64,000 bases of DNA from Streptomyces sp. AC558_RSS880 (GCF_019049255.1 NZ_JAGMUJ010000159.1:143871-207870); one strand, 5' to 3'; shown: positions 31,557 to 42,176, counted from the first letter of the stretch. Numbers and translations are program-made. Notes: generated from the letters alone by a model not told the origin.

Positions 31557-32618
31557 GTGCAGGCAGCCGTCACCGTCACCCCCGCCCGCATCCCGGAGCT
31601 GCTGCTCGGTCTCGCGACCGTGCGGCCGGTGTTCCTCTGGGGCGCGCCCGGCATCGGAAAGTCCTCCCTGGTCCGGGAGTTCGCCGAGTCACTGGGGCTG
31701 GAGTGCGTGAGCCTGCTGGGCACCCAGCTCGCCCCCGAGGACCTCATCGGCGTCCCGCAGATCCGCGACGGCCGCTCGGTGTTCTGCCCGCCGGAGGCGA
31801 TCGCCCGCGACGAGCCGTACTGCCTGTTCCTGGACGAGCTCAACGCGGCCACCCCGGACGTGCAGAAGGCGTTCTACTCGCTGATCCTGGACCGCCGCAT
31901 CGGCGACTACGAGCTGCCCAAGGGCTCCATCGTCATCGGCGCCGGCAACCGCGCCACCGACAACGCGCTCGCCCGCCCCATCGCCTCCGCGCTCGTCAAC
32001 CGCCTCACCCACGTCCACCTGGAGGCGTCCCCGAAGGACTGGCTGGTGTGGGCGGGGAACAACGGCATCCACCCGTGGATCACCGACCACCTCACCGACC
32101 GCCCCGACCACCTGTGGTCCAAGCCGCCGAAGACCGAGGAGCCGTTCTCCACCCCCCGCTCCTGGCACATGCTCTCCGACGCGCTGCACTCCTTCGGCCG
32201 CGACCTCGACGAGGACACCCTGAAGGTCCTCGCGCACGGCACGCTCACCCCCGCGCACGCCACCGCCTTCTGCGGCTACGTCAAGATCGTGCGCAGCCGC
32301 TTCGGCATCGACGCCGTCATCAAGGGCGAGGCCCGCTGGCCGCACCGCCTGGAGGACCGCGACCTGCTCTACTACCTCGCCGAGTCGTTCCGCGGACGCC
32401 TCGTCAAGGAACTCCCGGCGACCAAGGAGCACATGTCGGCGAACGGCCGCCAGACCGCGTACCGCGCCAAGTCGCTGCTGGTGCAGCTCGCCGAGATCTC
32501 CGTCGAGGTCGCCCAGACCGTCATCGCCTCCGACGGCGACGGCAACCCGGTCCTGCCCTCCTGGTTCCTCGTCGAGGCGGCCCGCGACATGCCCCGGCTG
32601 GTGGAGGCGCGCCGGTGA
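31557..32618 (+). CDS. MoxR-type AAA ATPase
   Basis: A 353-aa AAA+ ATPase. Walker A WGAPGIGKSSLV is near 29, Walker B LFLDELNAATPDVQKAF near 93, and sensor 1 GAGNRATDNALA near 132. The pore loop and helix-2 insert pattern (LLGTQLAPEDLIGVP) fits the MoxR subgroup. MoxR proteins work as chaperones that load metals or activate VWA-containing partners. GTG 31557 was chosen because GGAG lies 8 bp upstream and the ATPase core follows; an in-frame GTG at 31521 would give a longer N-terminus. It overlaps the VWA gene by 4 bp. Confidence 0.9.
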   Translation: MQAAVTVTPARIPELLLGLATVRPVFLWGAPGIGKSSLVREFAESLGLECVSLLGTQLAPEDLIGVPQIRDGRSVFCPPEAIARDEPYCLFLDELNAATPDVQKAFYSLILDRRIGDYELPKGSIVIGAGNRATDNALARPIASALVNRLTHVHLEASPKDWLVWAGNNGIHPWITDHLTDRPDHLWSKPPKTEEPFSTPRSWHMLSDALHSFGRDLDEDTLKVLAHGTLTPAHATAFCGYVKIVRSRFGIDAVIKGEARWPHRLEDRDLLYYLAESFRGRLVKELPATKEHMSANGRQTAYRAKSLLVQLAEISVEVAQTVIASDGDGNPVLPSWFLVEAARDMPRLVEARR

Positions 32619-34414
32619 GCCGTGCCCGTACGAAGGGACCGAAGAAGCGCGACCTCGCGCAGGAGGCGTTCGACGCGGGACTGCAACTGGTGCGGGCCAA
32701 CCCGGCGCTGGCCGCCGTCGAGTTCGACGTCTGCCGCCGGGAGGACTGCGAGCTCGCACCCCGGGAGGGACTGGTGCGGGTGGACTCCGAGGCCGTCCTG
32801 CACGCCCACCCGGACCGCATGGCCGACCCGGACGCCTGGGCCTGGGCCCTCGCGCACGCCGTCCTCCACCTCGGCTTCGGCCATGTCCCGGCCGCCAAGG
32901 GCACGCGCGAGCAGCCGGACCACTGCGAGCTCGCCGCCCGCTGCGTGGTCGTCAACCGCTTCCTGCTCGGCTTCCCCATCGGCACGGCGCCCGACCACCT
33001 GCCCGCCGCCTACCCCGACGGCGACGAGGAGCGGCTCGCCGCCCGCTGGCGCCGGGACGGCGTCCCGGCCGTGTACGAGTGCTGCGGCACGGCGGCCGGC
33101 GAGGCGGACCTGTTCCTCCAGGAGTGGCACGGCTGGTACGGGCAGCCGCCGGACCACCAGCTGGCGTTCGCCACCGCCCTCACCCGCACCGTGTCCGCAG
33201 CGATGGACATGGCGGGCGGCCGCCGCGACAGCCTGGACGGCAAGCCGGCCCCACGACGCCCCTGGGAGCGGGCGCTGAGCTGGTTCGTCTCCTCCTACCC
33301 CCTGCTCGGCGGGATCGCCTCCGGCATCACCCTCGTCGCCGACGCCGAACTCGCCCGCGCCCACGGCATCTCCGTCGCCGCCGTCAACGCCGAGGCCGGC
33401 GAGATCTACGTCAACCCGCTGCGGCGGTTCGACGACGAGGAATGGCGGTTCGTCCTCGCGCACGAGATGCTGCACGCCGCCCTGCGCCACGGCGACCGCT
33501 GCGGCGGCCGCGACCCGTACCTGTTCAACGTCGCCTGCGACTACGTCATCAACGGCTGGCTGGAGGAGATGCGGGTCGGCACCATGCCCGAGGGCCTGCT
33601 GTACGACAAGGAGCTCGCCGGACTGTCCGCCGAGGAGGTCTACGACCGGATCACCGTCGACCTCCGGCGGATGCGCCGGCTGGCCACCCTGCGCGGCAAG
33701 GGGCTCGGCGACGTCCTCGGCGCCCCGCTCGGTCCGCCCCGGGACCGCGTCGACCTCGACGGCTTCTACCGCCGGGGTCTCGCCCGGGGCCTGGACCTGC
33801 ACGATCAGCAGGAGCGCGGTTTCCTGCCCGCCGGCCTGGTCCAGGAGATCCGCGCGCTCAGCCACCCGCCGGTGCCCTGGGACGCCCGCCTCGCCCGCTG
33901 GTTCGACGAGTTCGTGCCGCGCCCCGAGCCGCTCCGGTCGTACGCGCGTCCCTCCCGGCGTCAGGCGTCCACCCCCGACATCCCCCGCGCCGGGCGCTGT
34001 TTCCCGCCCGAGGAGATCGCCCGCTGCACCTTCGGCGTCGTCCTGGACACCTCCGGCTCCATGGACCGCGTCCTGCTCGGCAAGGCGCTCGGCGCCATCG
34101 CCTCCTACGCCGAGGCCCGCGACGTACCGGCCGCCCGCGTGGTGTTCTGCGACGCGGCACCGCACGACGCGGGGTACGTGCCGGTCACCGAGATCGCGGG
34201 ACGGGTGCGGGTGCACGGCCGGGGCGGCACCGTCCTGCAGCCCGGCATCGATTTCCTCCAGCGCGCCGACGACTTCCCGCCCACCGCGCCGGTCCTGGTC
34301 ATCACCGACGGCTGGTGCGACGTCCTGCGGGTCCGGCGCGAGCACGCCTATCTGATCCCGCAGGGCGCGCGGCTGCCGTTCACCGCGAGGGGGCCCGTCT
34401 TCCGGGTGAGTTGA
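32615..34414 (+). CDS. HExxH metallopeptidase-like/VWA protein, MoxR partner
   Basis: A 599-aa protein with two modules. The N-terminal ~420 residues resemble DUF2201 putative metallopeptidases: FVLAHEMLHAALRHGDRC carries an intact H-E-x-x-H near 285. A similar early helix, WAWALAHAVLHLGFGHV near 85, has H-x-x-x-H without Glu. The C-terminal ~130 residues form a VWA-like domain with the MIDAS motif LDTSGSMD near 480, and VLVITDGWCDVLRV. Translationally coupled to the MoxR ATPase (GTGA). Together the pair resembles MoxR-VWA metal-insertion or chaperone modules. The substrate protein is unknown. Confidence 0.85.
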   Translation: MSRARTKGPKKRDLAQEAFDAGLQLVRANPALAAVEFDVCRREDCELAPREGLVRVDSEAVLHAHPDRMADPDAWAWALAHAVLHLGFGHVPAAKGTREQPDHCELAARCVVVNRFLLGFPIGTAPDHLPAAYPDGDEERLAARWRRDGVPAVYECCGTAAGEADLFLQEWHGWYGQPPDHQLAFATALTRTVSAAMDMAGGRRDSLDGKPAPRRPWERALSWFVSSYPLLGGIASGITLVADAELARAHGISVAAVNAEAGEIYVNPLRRFDDEEWRFVLAHEMLHAALRHGDRCGGRDPYLFNVACDYVINGWLEEMRVGTMPEGLLYDKELAGLSAEEVYDRITVDLRRMRRLATLRGKGLGDVLGAPLGPPRDRVDLDGFYRRGLARGLDLHDQQERGFLPAGLVQEIRALSHPPVPWDARLARWFDEFVPRPEPLRSYARPSRRQASTPDIPRAGRCFPPEEIARCTFGVVLDTSGSMDRVLLGKALGAIASYAEARDVPAARVVFCDAAPHDAGYVPVTEIAGRVRVHGRGGTVLQPGIDFLQRADDFPPTAPVLVITDGWCDVLRVRREHAYLIPQGARLPFTARGPVFRVS

Positions 34415-34512
34415 GCCGTGATGTGATCGGATGGGGGCGGGCACCCGGCGACCCGGGCGCCCGGACCGAGCACCGCCGGACACACGGCCGGACATTTTCG
34501 AAAGGATGCGTC

Positions 34513-34941
34513 ATGGCAGCCACGCGCTCCGCACACACCGTTTGGGAAGGCAGTCTCTTCAAGGGCAGCGGGGTCGTCGCCTTCGACTCCTCCGGCAGCA
34601 TCGCCGAGCAGCCGGTCACCTGGGCGTCGCGGGCCGAGGAGGCGAACGGGAAGACCAGCCCGGAGGAGCTGATCGCCGCCGCGCACTCCAGCTGCTTCTC
34701 GATGGCCCTCTCCAACGGTCTCGACAAGGCCGGCACCCCGCCGACCAAGCTGACCACCTCCGCCGACGTCACCTTCGTGCCCGGTGAGGGCATCACCGGC
34801 ATCCACCTCACCGTCGAGGGCACCGTCCCCGGCCTGGACGAGGCCGGTTTCGTCGCCGCCGCCGAGGACGCCAAGGTGAACTGCCCCGTCAGCCAGGCGC
34901 TGAAGGGCACGAACATCACCCTGACGGCGAAGCTCGCCTGA
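34513..34941 (+). CDS. OsmC family peroxiredoxin
   Basis: A 142-aa OsmC-type hydroperoxide reductase. The two catalytic Cys are at ~60 (HSSCFSMALS) and ~124 (NCPVSQALKG), with the Arg of SRAEEANG and Glu of PEELIAAAH, all as expected. It reduces organic peroxides with thiols and usually belongs to the osmotic/oxidative stress response. It starts 98 bp after the VWA gene and is followed by a hairpin terminator. Confidence 0.93.
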   Translation: MAATRSAHTVWEGSLFKGSGVVAFDSSGSIAEQPVTWASRAEEANGKTSPEELIAAAHSSCFSMALSNGLDKAGTPPTKLTTSADVTFVPGEGITGIHLTVEGTVPGLDEAGFVAAAEDAKVNCPVSQALKGTNITLTAKLA

Positions 34942-34962
34942 CCCGCTCGCCGCACCGCACCA

Positions 34963-34995
34963 CCGCAGGCCGCTCCCCTCCGGGGCGGCCTGCGG
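34963..34995 (+). terminator. hairpin terminator after osmC-like gene
   Basis: A 14-bp stem (34963-34976 with 34982-34995, one G-U type mismatch) and a 5-nt loop, 22 bp after the stop. No U-tract. Confidence 0.75.
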
Positions 34996-35021
34996 CACGT
35001 CCCCTCCCGGAGCCGACCACC

Positions 35022-35756
35022 ATGACGCCACGCCCCGCCGTCTCCGCCCACCAGGGAGGATCCGAGCGCGCCGCCCCGGCGACCTGGGAGGCGTACGAGG
35101 ACGCGCTCGCGTCCGGCGCGGAGTACGTCGAGTTCGACGTGCGGCGCACCGCGGACGGGGTCTTCGTCGTCCACCACGACCCCCGCGTACGCCACACCGG
35201 CCCGCCGCTGGCCGCGCTCACCCACGCCGAGCTGAACGAGCGCGCCGGATACCCCGTGCCCGTCGTGGACGAGGTCATGGAGCTGGTCGCCGGGAAACTC
35301 GTCGCCCATCTGGATCTCAAGGAGACCGGCCACGAGCGGGAGCTGATCGACCGCGCGGTCGCCCTGCTGGGCGAGGACGGATTCGTCGCCACCACCCTCG
35401 AGGACCGCTCCGTCGCCGCCATCACCGCCGCCCGTCCACGGGTACGCACCGTGCTGTCCCTCGGCCGGGACGGCAAGGACATCCGCCGGGGCCGGCTGGT
35501 GCGGACCCGGATCGGCGAGCTGCTGCCCCTGCGCCGCGTCCGCGCCTGCGGCGCCCACGGGGTCGCCGCGCACTGGCGCCTGGCCCGCGCCACCGTACTG
35601 CGCGAGGCGGCGCGGGGCGGACTGTTCACCATGGTGTGGACGGTCAACGAGGACGCGGCGCTGCGCGGCTTCCTCGGCGACCCGCGCGTGGACGTGCTGA
35701 TCACCGACCGGCCCCGCCGCGCCGTGGCCCTGCGGGACGCGGACCCCGCTCGTTGA
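35022..35756 (+). CDS. glycerophosphodiester phosphodiesterase (GDPD) family protein
   Basis: A 244-aa GDPD-fold protein. Landmarks: SAHQGGSE at 8-15, VEFDVRRTADG near 37-47, HHDPRVR near 52, AHLDLKE near 95, MVWTVNEDAALR near 205. Family enzymes hydrolyse glycerophosphodiesters to glycerol 3-phosphate. The first motif is usually H-R-G; here Arg is replaced by Gln (H-Q-G), which could alter substrate phosphate binding. The other ligands are present, so activity is likely but not certain. Its stop codon lies within the dnaK promoter repeats. Confidence 0.85.
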   Translation: MTPRPAVSAHQGGSERAAPATWEAYEDALASGAEYVEFDVRRTADGVFVVHHDPRVRHTGPPLAALTHAELNERAGYPVPVVDEVMELVAGKLVAHLDLKETGHERELIDRAVALLGEDGFVATTLEDRSVAAITAARPRVRTVLSLGRDGKDIRRGRLVRTRIGELLPLRRVRACGAHGVAAHWRLARATVLREAARGGLFTMVWTVNEDAALRGFLGDPRVDVLITDRPRRAVALRDADPAR

Positions 35757-35793
35757 CAACCACCCGCTCACACTATTGACAACAGGCCGCTCA
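35753..35793 (+). promoter_or_regulatory. duplicated TTGACAAC-containing element upstream of dnaK paralogue
   Basis: TTGACAAC...CCGCTCA occurs twice as 18-bp repeats (35753-35770, 35776-35793) with a 23-bp period. Each has a -35-like TTGACA; the second ends in GCTCAAG, close to half of the HspR site HAIR (CTTGAGT-N7-ACTCAAG). HspR-type control is a reasonable inference, though neither copy is a full HAIR. Confidence 0.5.
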
Positions 35794-35842
35794 AGTTTTG
35801 TGCTGGAAGTCCGGAGAGGTGCCCTGGCGGAAGGGGACAGCG

Positions 35843-37717
<1,875 letters not shown>

Positions 37718-37730
37718 CCCGCCGCACCGG

Positions 37731-38546
37731 TCAGGGCTTGCGGGCGACCCCCGCGTACACCGGCACGATGCCCTCCGCCTGCGCCGCCACGTCCTCCGCC
37801 GCCGGACGCCACCCGTGCACCGGGATCACCCCCGGGCCCAGCAGCTCAAGGCCGGTGAAGAAGCGCGAGAACGCGGCCAGCGGGCGCGGGTGGAAGGGCG
37901 TACCGCTGCGCCCGAAGAGGTGCGCCGCCCGCTCCACGGCCTCCGGACTCAGATCGGGCGTGACCTGGGAGAGGATCAGATAGCTCCCCGGCGCCAGCGC
38001 GGCCGTGTACCGCTCCAGCAGGCCGTACACGTCGTCGCCGTCCGGATCGTCGTCCAGGTAGTGGGTCAGCGCGACCAGCGACAGCGCCACGGGCCGGCCG
38101 AGGTCCAGCGACTCGGCCGCCCGGCGCAGCAGCGTGTCCGCGTCCCGCACATCGGCGTGCACGTACCGCGTGCCGCCCTCGGCGGTGCCGTGCAGCAGCG
38201 CCTCGGCGTGCCGCAGCACGATCGGGTCGTTGTCCGCGTACACCACGCGGGACTCCGCGGCGACGCCCTGCGCCACCTGGTGCAGATTGGGCTCCGTGGG
38301 GATGCCCGTGCCGATGTCCAGGAACTGGCGTATCCCGGCCTCGGCGACGGTGCGCACGGCCCGGTGCATGAACCGGCGGTTGGCCCGCGCCCCGCGTAAC
38401 ACCGTGTCGTCCGCCGCGAGGATCTTCCGCGCCAGCTCCTCGTCCACCGGGTAGTTGTCCTTGCCGCCGAGCCACCAGTCGTAGACCCGTGCCGGATGCG
38501 GCCGGCTGGTGTCGATGCGGACGGGCGCGGCGTCGGATCCGGTCAT
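37731..38546 (-). CDS. PF04672-type SAM-dependent methyltransferase
   Basis: A 271-aa protein of the S-adenosyl methyltransferase family PF04672, greatly expanded in Streptomyces. Features are RPHPARVYDWWLGGKDNYPVD, IRQFLDIGTGIPTEPNLHQV (motif I), VVYADNDPIVL and SLVALTHYLDD. Members often sit near DUF5753/XRE regulators, as here. The substrate is unknown. Three 8-bp tandem repeats (38563-38586) lie between it and the upstream regulator. Confidence 0.92.
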   Translation of the reverse strand: MTGSDAAPVRIDTSRPHPARVYDWWLGGKDNYPVDEELARKILAADDTVLRGARANRRFMHRAVRTVAEAGIRQFLDIGTGIPTEPNLHQVAQGVAAESRVVYADNDPIVLRHAEALLHGTAEGGTRYVHADVRDADTLLRRAAESLDLGRPVALSLVALTHYLDDDPDGDDVYGLLERYTAALAPGSYLILSQVTPDLSPEAVERAAHLFGRSGTPFHPRPLAAFSRFFTGLELLGPGVIPVHGWRPAAEDVAAQAEGIVPVYAGVARKP

Positions 38547-38562
38547 GGACGGTCCTCTCCTC

Positions 38563-38586
38563 GTGGATGCGTGGACGCGTGGATGC
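38563..38586. repeat. three tandem 8-bp repeats (GTGGATGC type)
   Basis: GTGGATGC, GTGGACGC and GTGGATGC follow one another directly, in the short leader of the PF04672 methyltransferase gene. Confidence 0.8.
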
Positions 38587-38609
38587 GAAGGCTCGCTCGT
38601 GCGCGCGGC

Positions 38610-39473
38610 TCAGTAGTGCTCGCGGCACTCCCGCAGCAGTTTCTCGGTGCGCTGGGCCGAGGCCGCCCGCGCCGTCATGTGGTCCAGGACCTCCAGATGC
38701 GCCGACACCTCCTTGCGGGAGTCCAGGTACAGGGCGCCGGTCAGGTACTCGGTGAACACCATGTCCGGCAGCTCCGGCTCGGCGAACCGGAACAGCGAGA
38801 ACGGCGCGTACGTCCCCGGGTGCGGTCCGTCCGCGAACTCGGCGATCTGCAGCGTGATCCGGTCCCGCGCGGACCACTCCAGGAGCTTGTCGAGCTGGTC
38901 GCGCATCACCCGGCCGTCGACGCTCACCGGACGGCGCAGCACCGTCTCCTCCATCAGCACCCACAGGTGCGGCGGGTCGGGGCGCTCGAGCAGCCGCTGG
39001 CGCTCCATGCGCAGCGCCACGTGCCGTTCGACCGCCTCGGGCCCGATGTTCCCGATCGTCCCGGCCTCCAGTACGGCGCGCGCGTACCCCTCGGTCTGCA
39101 GCAGCCCCGGCACGAAGTGCGGCTCGTAGGAGCGGATGATACGGGCGGCGCCCTCCAGGCTCACGTACATGCTGAACCACTCGGGCAGCACGTCGCCGTA
39201 CCGCTGCCACCAGCCCGGCCGGTTCGCCTCCTCGGCGAGCTCGACGAACGCGGCGGACTCGCCCTCGGGCACCCCGTAGGCGCTCAGCAGCAGCTGGACG
39301 TACGGGATCTTCAGCGCGACCTCGGCGGTCTCCATCCGCCGTACGGTCGCGGGCGCCACCCGCAGGACGCGGGCGGCCTCCTCCCGCGAGAGGCCCGCCG
39401 TCTCCCTCAGTTCCTGAAGCCGCCTTCCCAGGACCACCTGGCCCACGGTGGGTGCGGCCCGCCGCTCACTCAC
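38610..39473 (-). CDS. XRE-family regulator with DUF5753
   Basis: A 287-aa regulator: an N-terminal helix-turn-helix (LGRRLQELRETAGLSREEAA, then VLRVAPATVRRMET) and a C-terminal DUF5753 domain (WFSMYVSLEGAARIIRSYEP, VPGLLQTEGYARAVL, ITLQIAEFADGPHPG). Streptomyces has many of these, often paired with a small DUF397 protein; none is next to this one. GTG start chosen at 39473. The partner here could be the PF04672 methyltransferase on the same strand. Confidence 0.92.
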   Translation of the reverse strand: MSERRAAPTVGQVVLGRRLQELRETAGLSREEAARVLRVAPATVRRMETAEVALKIPYVQLLLSAYGVPEGESAAFVELAEEANRPGWWQRYGDVLPEWFSMYVSLEGAARIIRSYEPHFVPGLLQTEGYARAVLEAGTIGNIGPEAVERHVALRMERQRLLERPDPPHLWVLMEETVLRRPVSVDGRVMRDQLDKLLEWSARDRITLQIAEFADGPHPGTYAPFSLFRFAEPELPDMVFTEYLTGALYLDSRKEVSAHLEVLDHMTARAASAQRTEKLLRECREHY

Positions 39474-39576
39474 GCCACGCCTCCCCAACGCGCCCGGGCA
39501 TGCGCCCAGTCTGTCATGTTCCTCCGACCCTCTCACGAGCCGCAGGTCACCGCCCTGTTTCGCTGGTCCTCGCCGC

Positions 39577-39593
39577 ATTACCCGGCAGGTAAT
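39577..39593. promoter_or_regulatory. ATTACC-N5-GGTAAT inverted repeat
   Basis: 6-bp perfect arms with a 5-bp spacer, in the divergent gap between the XRE regulator and the membrane protein. It resembles a small dimeric regulator operator. Confidence 0.45.
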
Positions 39594-39628
39594 CGACCCG
39601 GCCCCACCCGCGCGGGATCGTGGACGCA

Positions 39629-39666
39629 CCGGGTTCCGGGCCGGCGCACTCCGGCCCGGAACCCGG
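39629..39666 (+). repeat. 16-bp perfect hairpin 30 nt upstream of a start codon
   Basis: 39629-39644 pairs exactly with 39651-39666, loop CGCACT. It lies 30 nt before the ATG of the four-helix membrane protein, so it would fold in its leader if transcription starts upstream. Confidence 0.6.
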
Positions 39667-39695
39667 CAACCGATCCCGACGAAGGGTGATACGTC

Positions 39696-40121
39696 ATGTC
39701 CGCGACCCAGCTCGCCGTGCTCGCCCGGACCGTGGAGCCGCAGCGGATGCTGCGCCGCTTCCTGGCCCTCGACGCCGTGGTGACCGGTGCCAACGCCGTC
39801 GCCTACCTCACCCTCTCCGGACCGCTCGGCCGGTTCCTCGGGGCCGGTTCCGGCCTGCTGCTCGGGCTCGGCGCGTTCCTCGCGGTGTACGCGGCCGGCG
39901 TGGGCCTGCTGGCCGCCCGGCCGCACCCGCCGGCGCCCGGCGTGCGGATCGTCGTCGAGGCCAACCTCGCCTGGACGGCGGTGAGTCTCGCCGCCCTCGC
40001 GCTGTGGCTCACCCCGACCACGGCGGGCGCGGTGTGGACGGTCCTCCAGGCGCTCACCGTGGCGGGCTTCGCCCTGCTCCAGCACAGGGCGCTGAAGGAG
40101 CGTCAGCTCAGCCAGGACTGA
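39696..40121 (+). CDS. small integral membrane protein
   Basis: A 141-aa protein with four predicted transmembrane segments (DAVVTGANAVAYLTL, GLLLGLGAFLAVYAAGVGLL, ANLAWTAVSLAALALWL, AVWTVLQALTVAGFALLQ). It is a general actinobacterial integral membrane protein without a recognised domain. The start codon has CGACGAAGGG about 10 bp upstream. Its 3' end overlaps the convergent MmyB-type regulator by 19 bp. Confidence 0.8.
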   Translation: MSATQLAVLARTVEPQRMLRRFLALDAVVTGANAVAYLTLSGPLGRFLGAGSGLLLGLGAFLAVYAAGVGLLAARPHPPAPGVRIVVEANLAWTAVSLAALALWLTPTTAGAVWTVLQALTVAGFALLQHRALKERQLSQD

Positions 40122-40921
40122 AGGTACTTGGCCGTCGCCGGGTCCGCCGGGAGCAGCGTCTCCACGGCCAGCTCGGCGACGGTCACGTCCATGGGCGTGT
40201 TGAACGTGGAGATCGACGACACGAACGACAGCGTCTGTCCCCCGTGCTCGATCAGCATCGGCAGCGCGAAGTACGCCACCGGCTCGGCCGGTTCCTCCGG
40301 CCGGCCGGCGGTGTCCGGCACCGGGAACGCCGCCACCTCGTCGTACAGCGCCCGCAGCCGCTCCGAGCGGTGCAGGGCGATCTGCCGCCGCATCTGCTCC
40401 AGCAGATGTCCGCGCCACTCCCGCAGGTTCCGGATCCGCGGCGCCAGCCCCCGCGGGTGCAGGGTGAGCCGCACCGCGTTCAGCGGCGGCGTCAGCAGGG
40501 ACTCCGGGACGCCGTCGAACAGCGCCACGACCCCCCGGTTGGCCGCCACGACGTCGTACACCGCGTCCACCACCAGCGCCGGATACGGCTCGAAGCCGGT
40601 GATCAGCCGCTCGACGCCCTCGCGCACCACGTCCAGCGCGGGGTCGCCCAGCGGGGTCTCCGGGTAGTGGGGCGCGTAACCGGCCGCCAGCAGCAGCGCG
40701 TTGCGCTCCCGCACCGGGACGTCCAGGTGCTCGGCCAGCCGCAGCACCATCTCCTCGCTGGGCCGGGAGCGGCCGGTCTCGATGAAGCTGATGTGCCGGG
40801 CGGAGGAATCGGCGCGCAGGGCCAGCTCCAGCTGGCTGACCCGCCGCTGCTCCCGCCAGGCGCGCAGCAGCGGGCCCACGCCCCCGGTGCGGGAAGCGGT
40901 ACCGGACGTGACAGTGGTCAT
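40103..40921 (-). CDS. MmyB-like helix-turn-helix regulator
   Basis: A 272-aa regulator with an N-terminal XRE HTH (LLRAWREQRRVSQLELALRA, then ISFIETGRSRPSEEMVLRLA) and a C-terminal MmyB/MmyR-type ligand-binding domain (PALVVDAVYDVVAANRGVVAL, PLNAVRLTLHPRGLAPRIRN). Such proteins control small operons and secondary metabolism. It is divergent from the pterin dehydratase; that promoter region is 130 bp. Confidence 0.9.
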   Translation of the reverse strand: MTTVTSGTASRTGGVGPLLRAWREQRRVSQLELALRADSSARHISFIETGRSRPSEEMVLRLAEHLDVPVRERNALLLAAGYAPHYPETPLGDPALDVVREGVERLITGFEPYPALVVDAVYDVVAANRGVVALFDGVPESLLTPPLNAVRLTLHPRGLAPRIRNLREWRGHLLEQMRRQIALHRSERLRALYDEVAAFPVPDTAGRPEEPAEPVAYFALPMLIEHGGQTLSFVSSISTFNTPMDVTVAELAVETLLPADPATAKYLQSWLS

Positions 40922-41053
40922 GGCAGGACGGTAATCGAGAAACGGCCCTGCCGGGGAGCCGCCCGTCTCCGGCCGGGCCTCCGGGGGGCTTCTGTGGCAG
41001 CCTGGGAGTCCCGCACGGATCACGAGGCCCGAACCGGCGAAGGAGCGCAGCCC

Positions 41054-41359
41054 ATGCCCGTCGAACCGCTGTCGCAGAAGGAGATCGAGGACCGGCTGGC
41101 CGAGCTGCCGGGCTGGTCGCTCGACGGTGACCGGCTCACCCGCTCCTACCGGCTCGGCTCGCACGTCGCGGCGACCGCGATGGTCGTCCACATCGCCCAG
41201 GTGCAGGAGGAGCTCGACCACCACTCCGACCTCACCCTCGGCTACAACACCGTGGCCCTGTCCGTGCACACCCACAGCGCGGGCGGCGTCGTCACCGAGA
41301 AGGACCTCGAGCTCGCCCGCAGGGTGGAGGACCTGGCACCCGGACACGGTGCACACTGA
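41054..41359 (+). CDS. 4a-hydroxytetrahydrobiopterin dehydratase (PCD/DCoH)
   Basis: A 101-aa protein of the pterin-4a-carbinolamine dehydratase family. The active-site region is ELDHHSDLTLGYNTVALSVH, whose HH and later His match the catalytic histidines of the family. It dehydrates 4a-hydroxytetrahydropterins. It may regenerate cofactor for an aromatic amino acid hydroxylase, not found in this window. It is followed by a methyltransferase 5 bp downstream. Confidence 0.9.
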   Translation: MPVEPLSQKEIEDRLAELPGWSLDGDRLTRSYRLGSHVAATAMVVHIAQVQEELDHHSDLTLGYNTVALSVHTHSAGGVVTEKDLELARRVEDLAPGHGAH

Positions 41360-41364
41360 GGCGC

Positions 41365-42141
41365 GTGCTGGACTACGACGAGGAAGCGGAACGGTACGAC
41401 GCCTCACGCGGCGGTGAACCACGGGCGGCGGCCGCCGCCGACGCCGTGCTGGGCCTCGTACCGGGCGGTGCGCGGGACCTGCTGGACGTGGCGTGCGGCA
41501 CCGGCATCGTGACCCGGCGGTTCGCCGCCGCCCGCGCCGGTCTGCGGGTGACGGGCGCCGACCTCTCCCCGGCGATGACCCGGATGGCCGCCGCCCGCCT
41601 GCCGGGCGCCGTGGTCCGCGCCGACAGCCGCCGGCTGCCCTTCGACGACGCCCGGTTCGACGCCGTGGTCAGCGTGTGGCTGCTGCACCTGTTGTCAGGA
41701 CCCGAGGACGTACGGGCGGTCGTCGCCGAGTGCGCCCGCGTGCTGCGGCCCGGCGGGGTGTACGTCACCACCGTCCACAAGGGCGCCTCGCACAACGTCG
41801 GCAGCGACATCGACGCGGTCCTCGCCGCCCGCCCGCCCAGCCCGGTCCCCGACGACCCCGACGCCGTCGGGGCCTGCGCCGCCGCGCACGGCCTGCTCCC
41901 CGCCGGGGAGGCCCGCTTCCGGGGCCACGGGCAGGGCCGCAGCCCCCGCCGCACCATCGCGGACCTGCGGCGCGGCTGGTTCGTCACCCTGCCGCCCGGA
42001 GAGCCGGTCGCCGAGGAGTTCGCCGCCCGCCTGGCCGCACTCCCGGACCAGGACCGGCCCCGCCCCGACCCCGTGTTCCGCCTCCGGGCGTACCGGAAGC
42101 GGAAGGACGGCAACCTGGAGCGCCCCGGCGGCGACCAATAG
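41365..42141 (+). CDS. class I SAM-dependent methyltransferase
   Basis: A 258-aa methyltransferase: motif I DLLDVACGTGIVTRRFA near 38, TGADLSPAMTRMAAARL near 66 and VSVWLLHLLSG near 100. The C-terminal half has an unusual AAAHGLLPAGEARFRGHGQG segment. The substrate is unknown. GTG start 5 bp after the PCD stop indicates an operon. Confidence 0.87.
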   Translation: MLDYDEEAERYDASRGGEPRAAAAADAVLGLVPGGARDLLDVACGTGIVTRRFAAARAGLRVTGADLSPAMTRMAAARLPGAVVRADSRRLPFDDARFDAVVSVWLLHLLSGPEDVRAVVAECARVLRPGGVYVTTVHKGASHNVGSDIDAVLAARPPSPVPDDPDAVGACAAAHGLLPAGEARFRGHGQGRSPRRTIADLRRGWFVTLPPGEPVAEEFAARLAALPDQDRPRPDPVFRLRAYRKRKDGNLERPGGDQ

Positions 42142-42176
42142 GCGGAACCCACCCGTCCTCCCAGGAGGTCCGTCCC

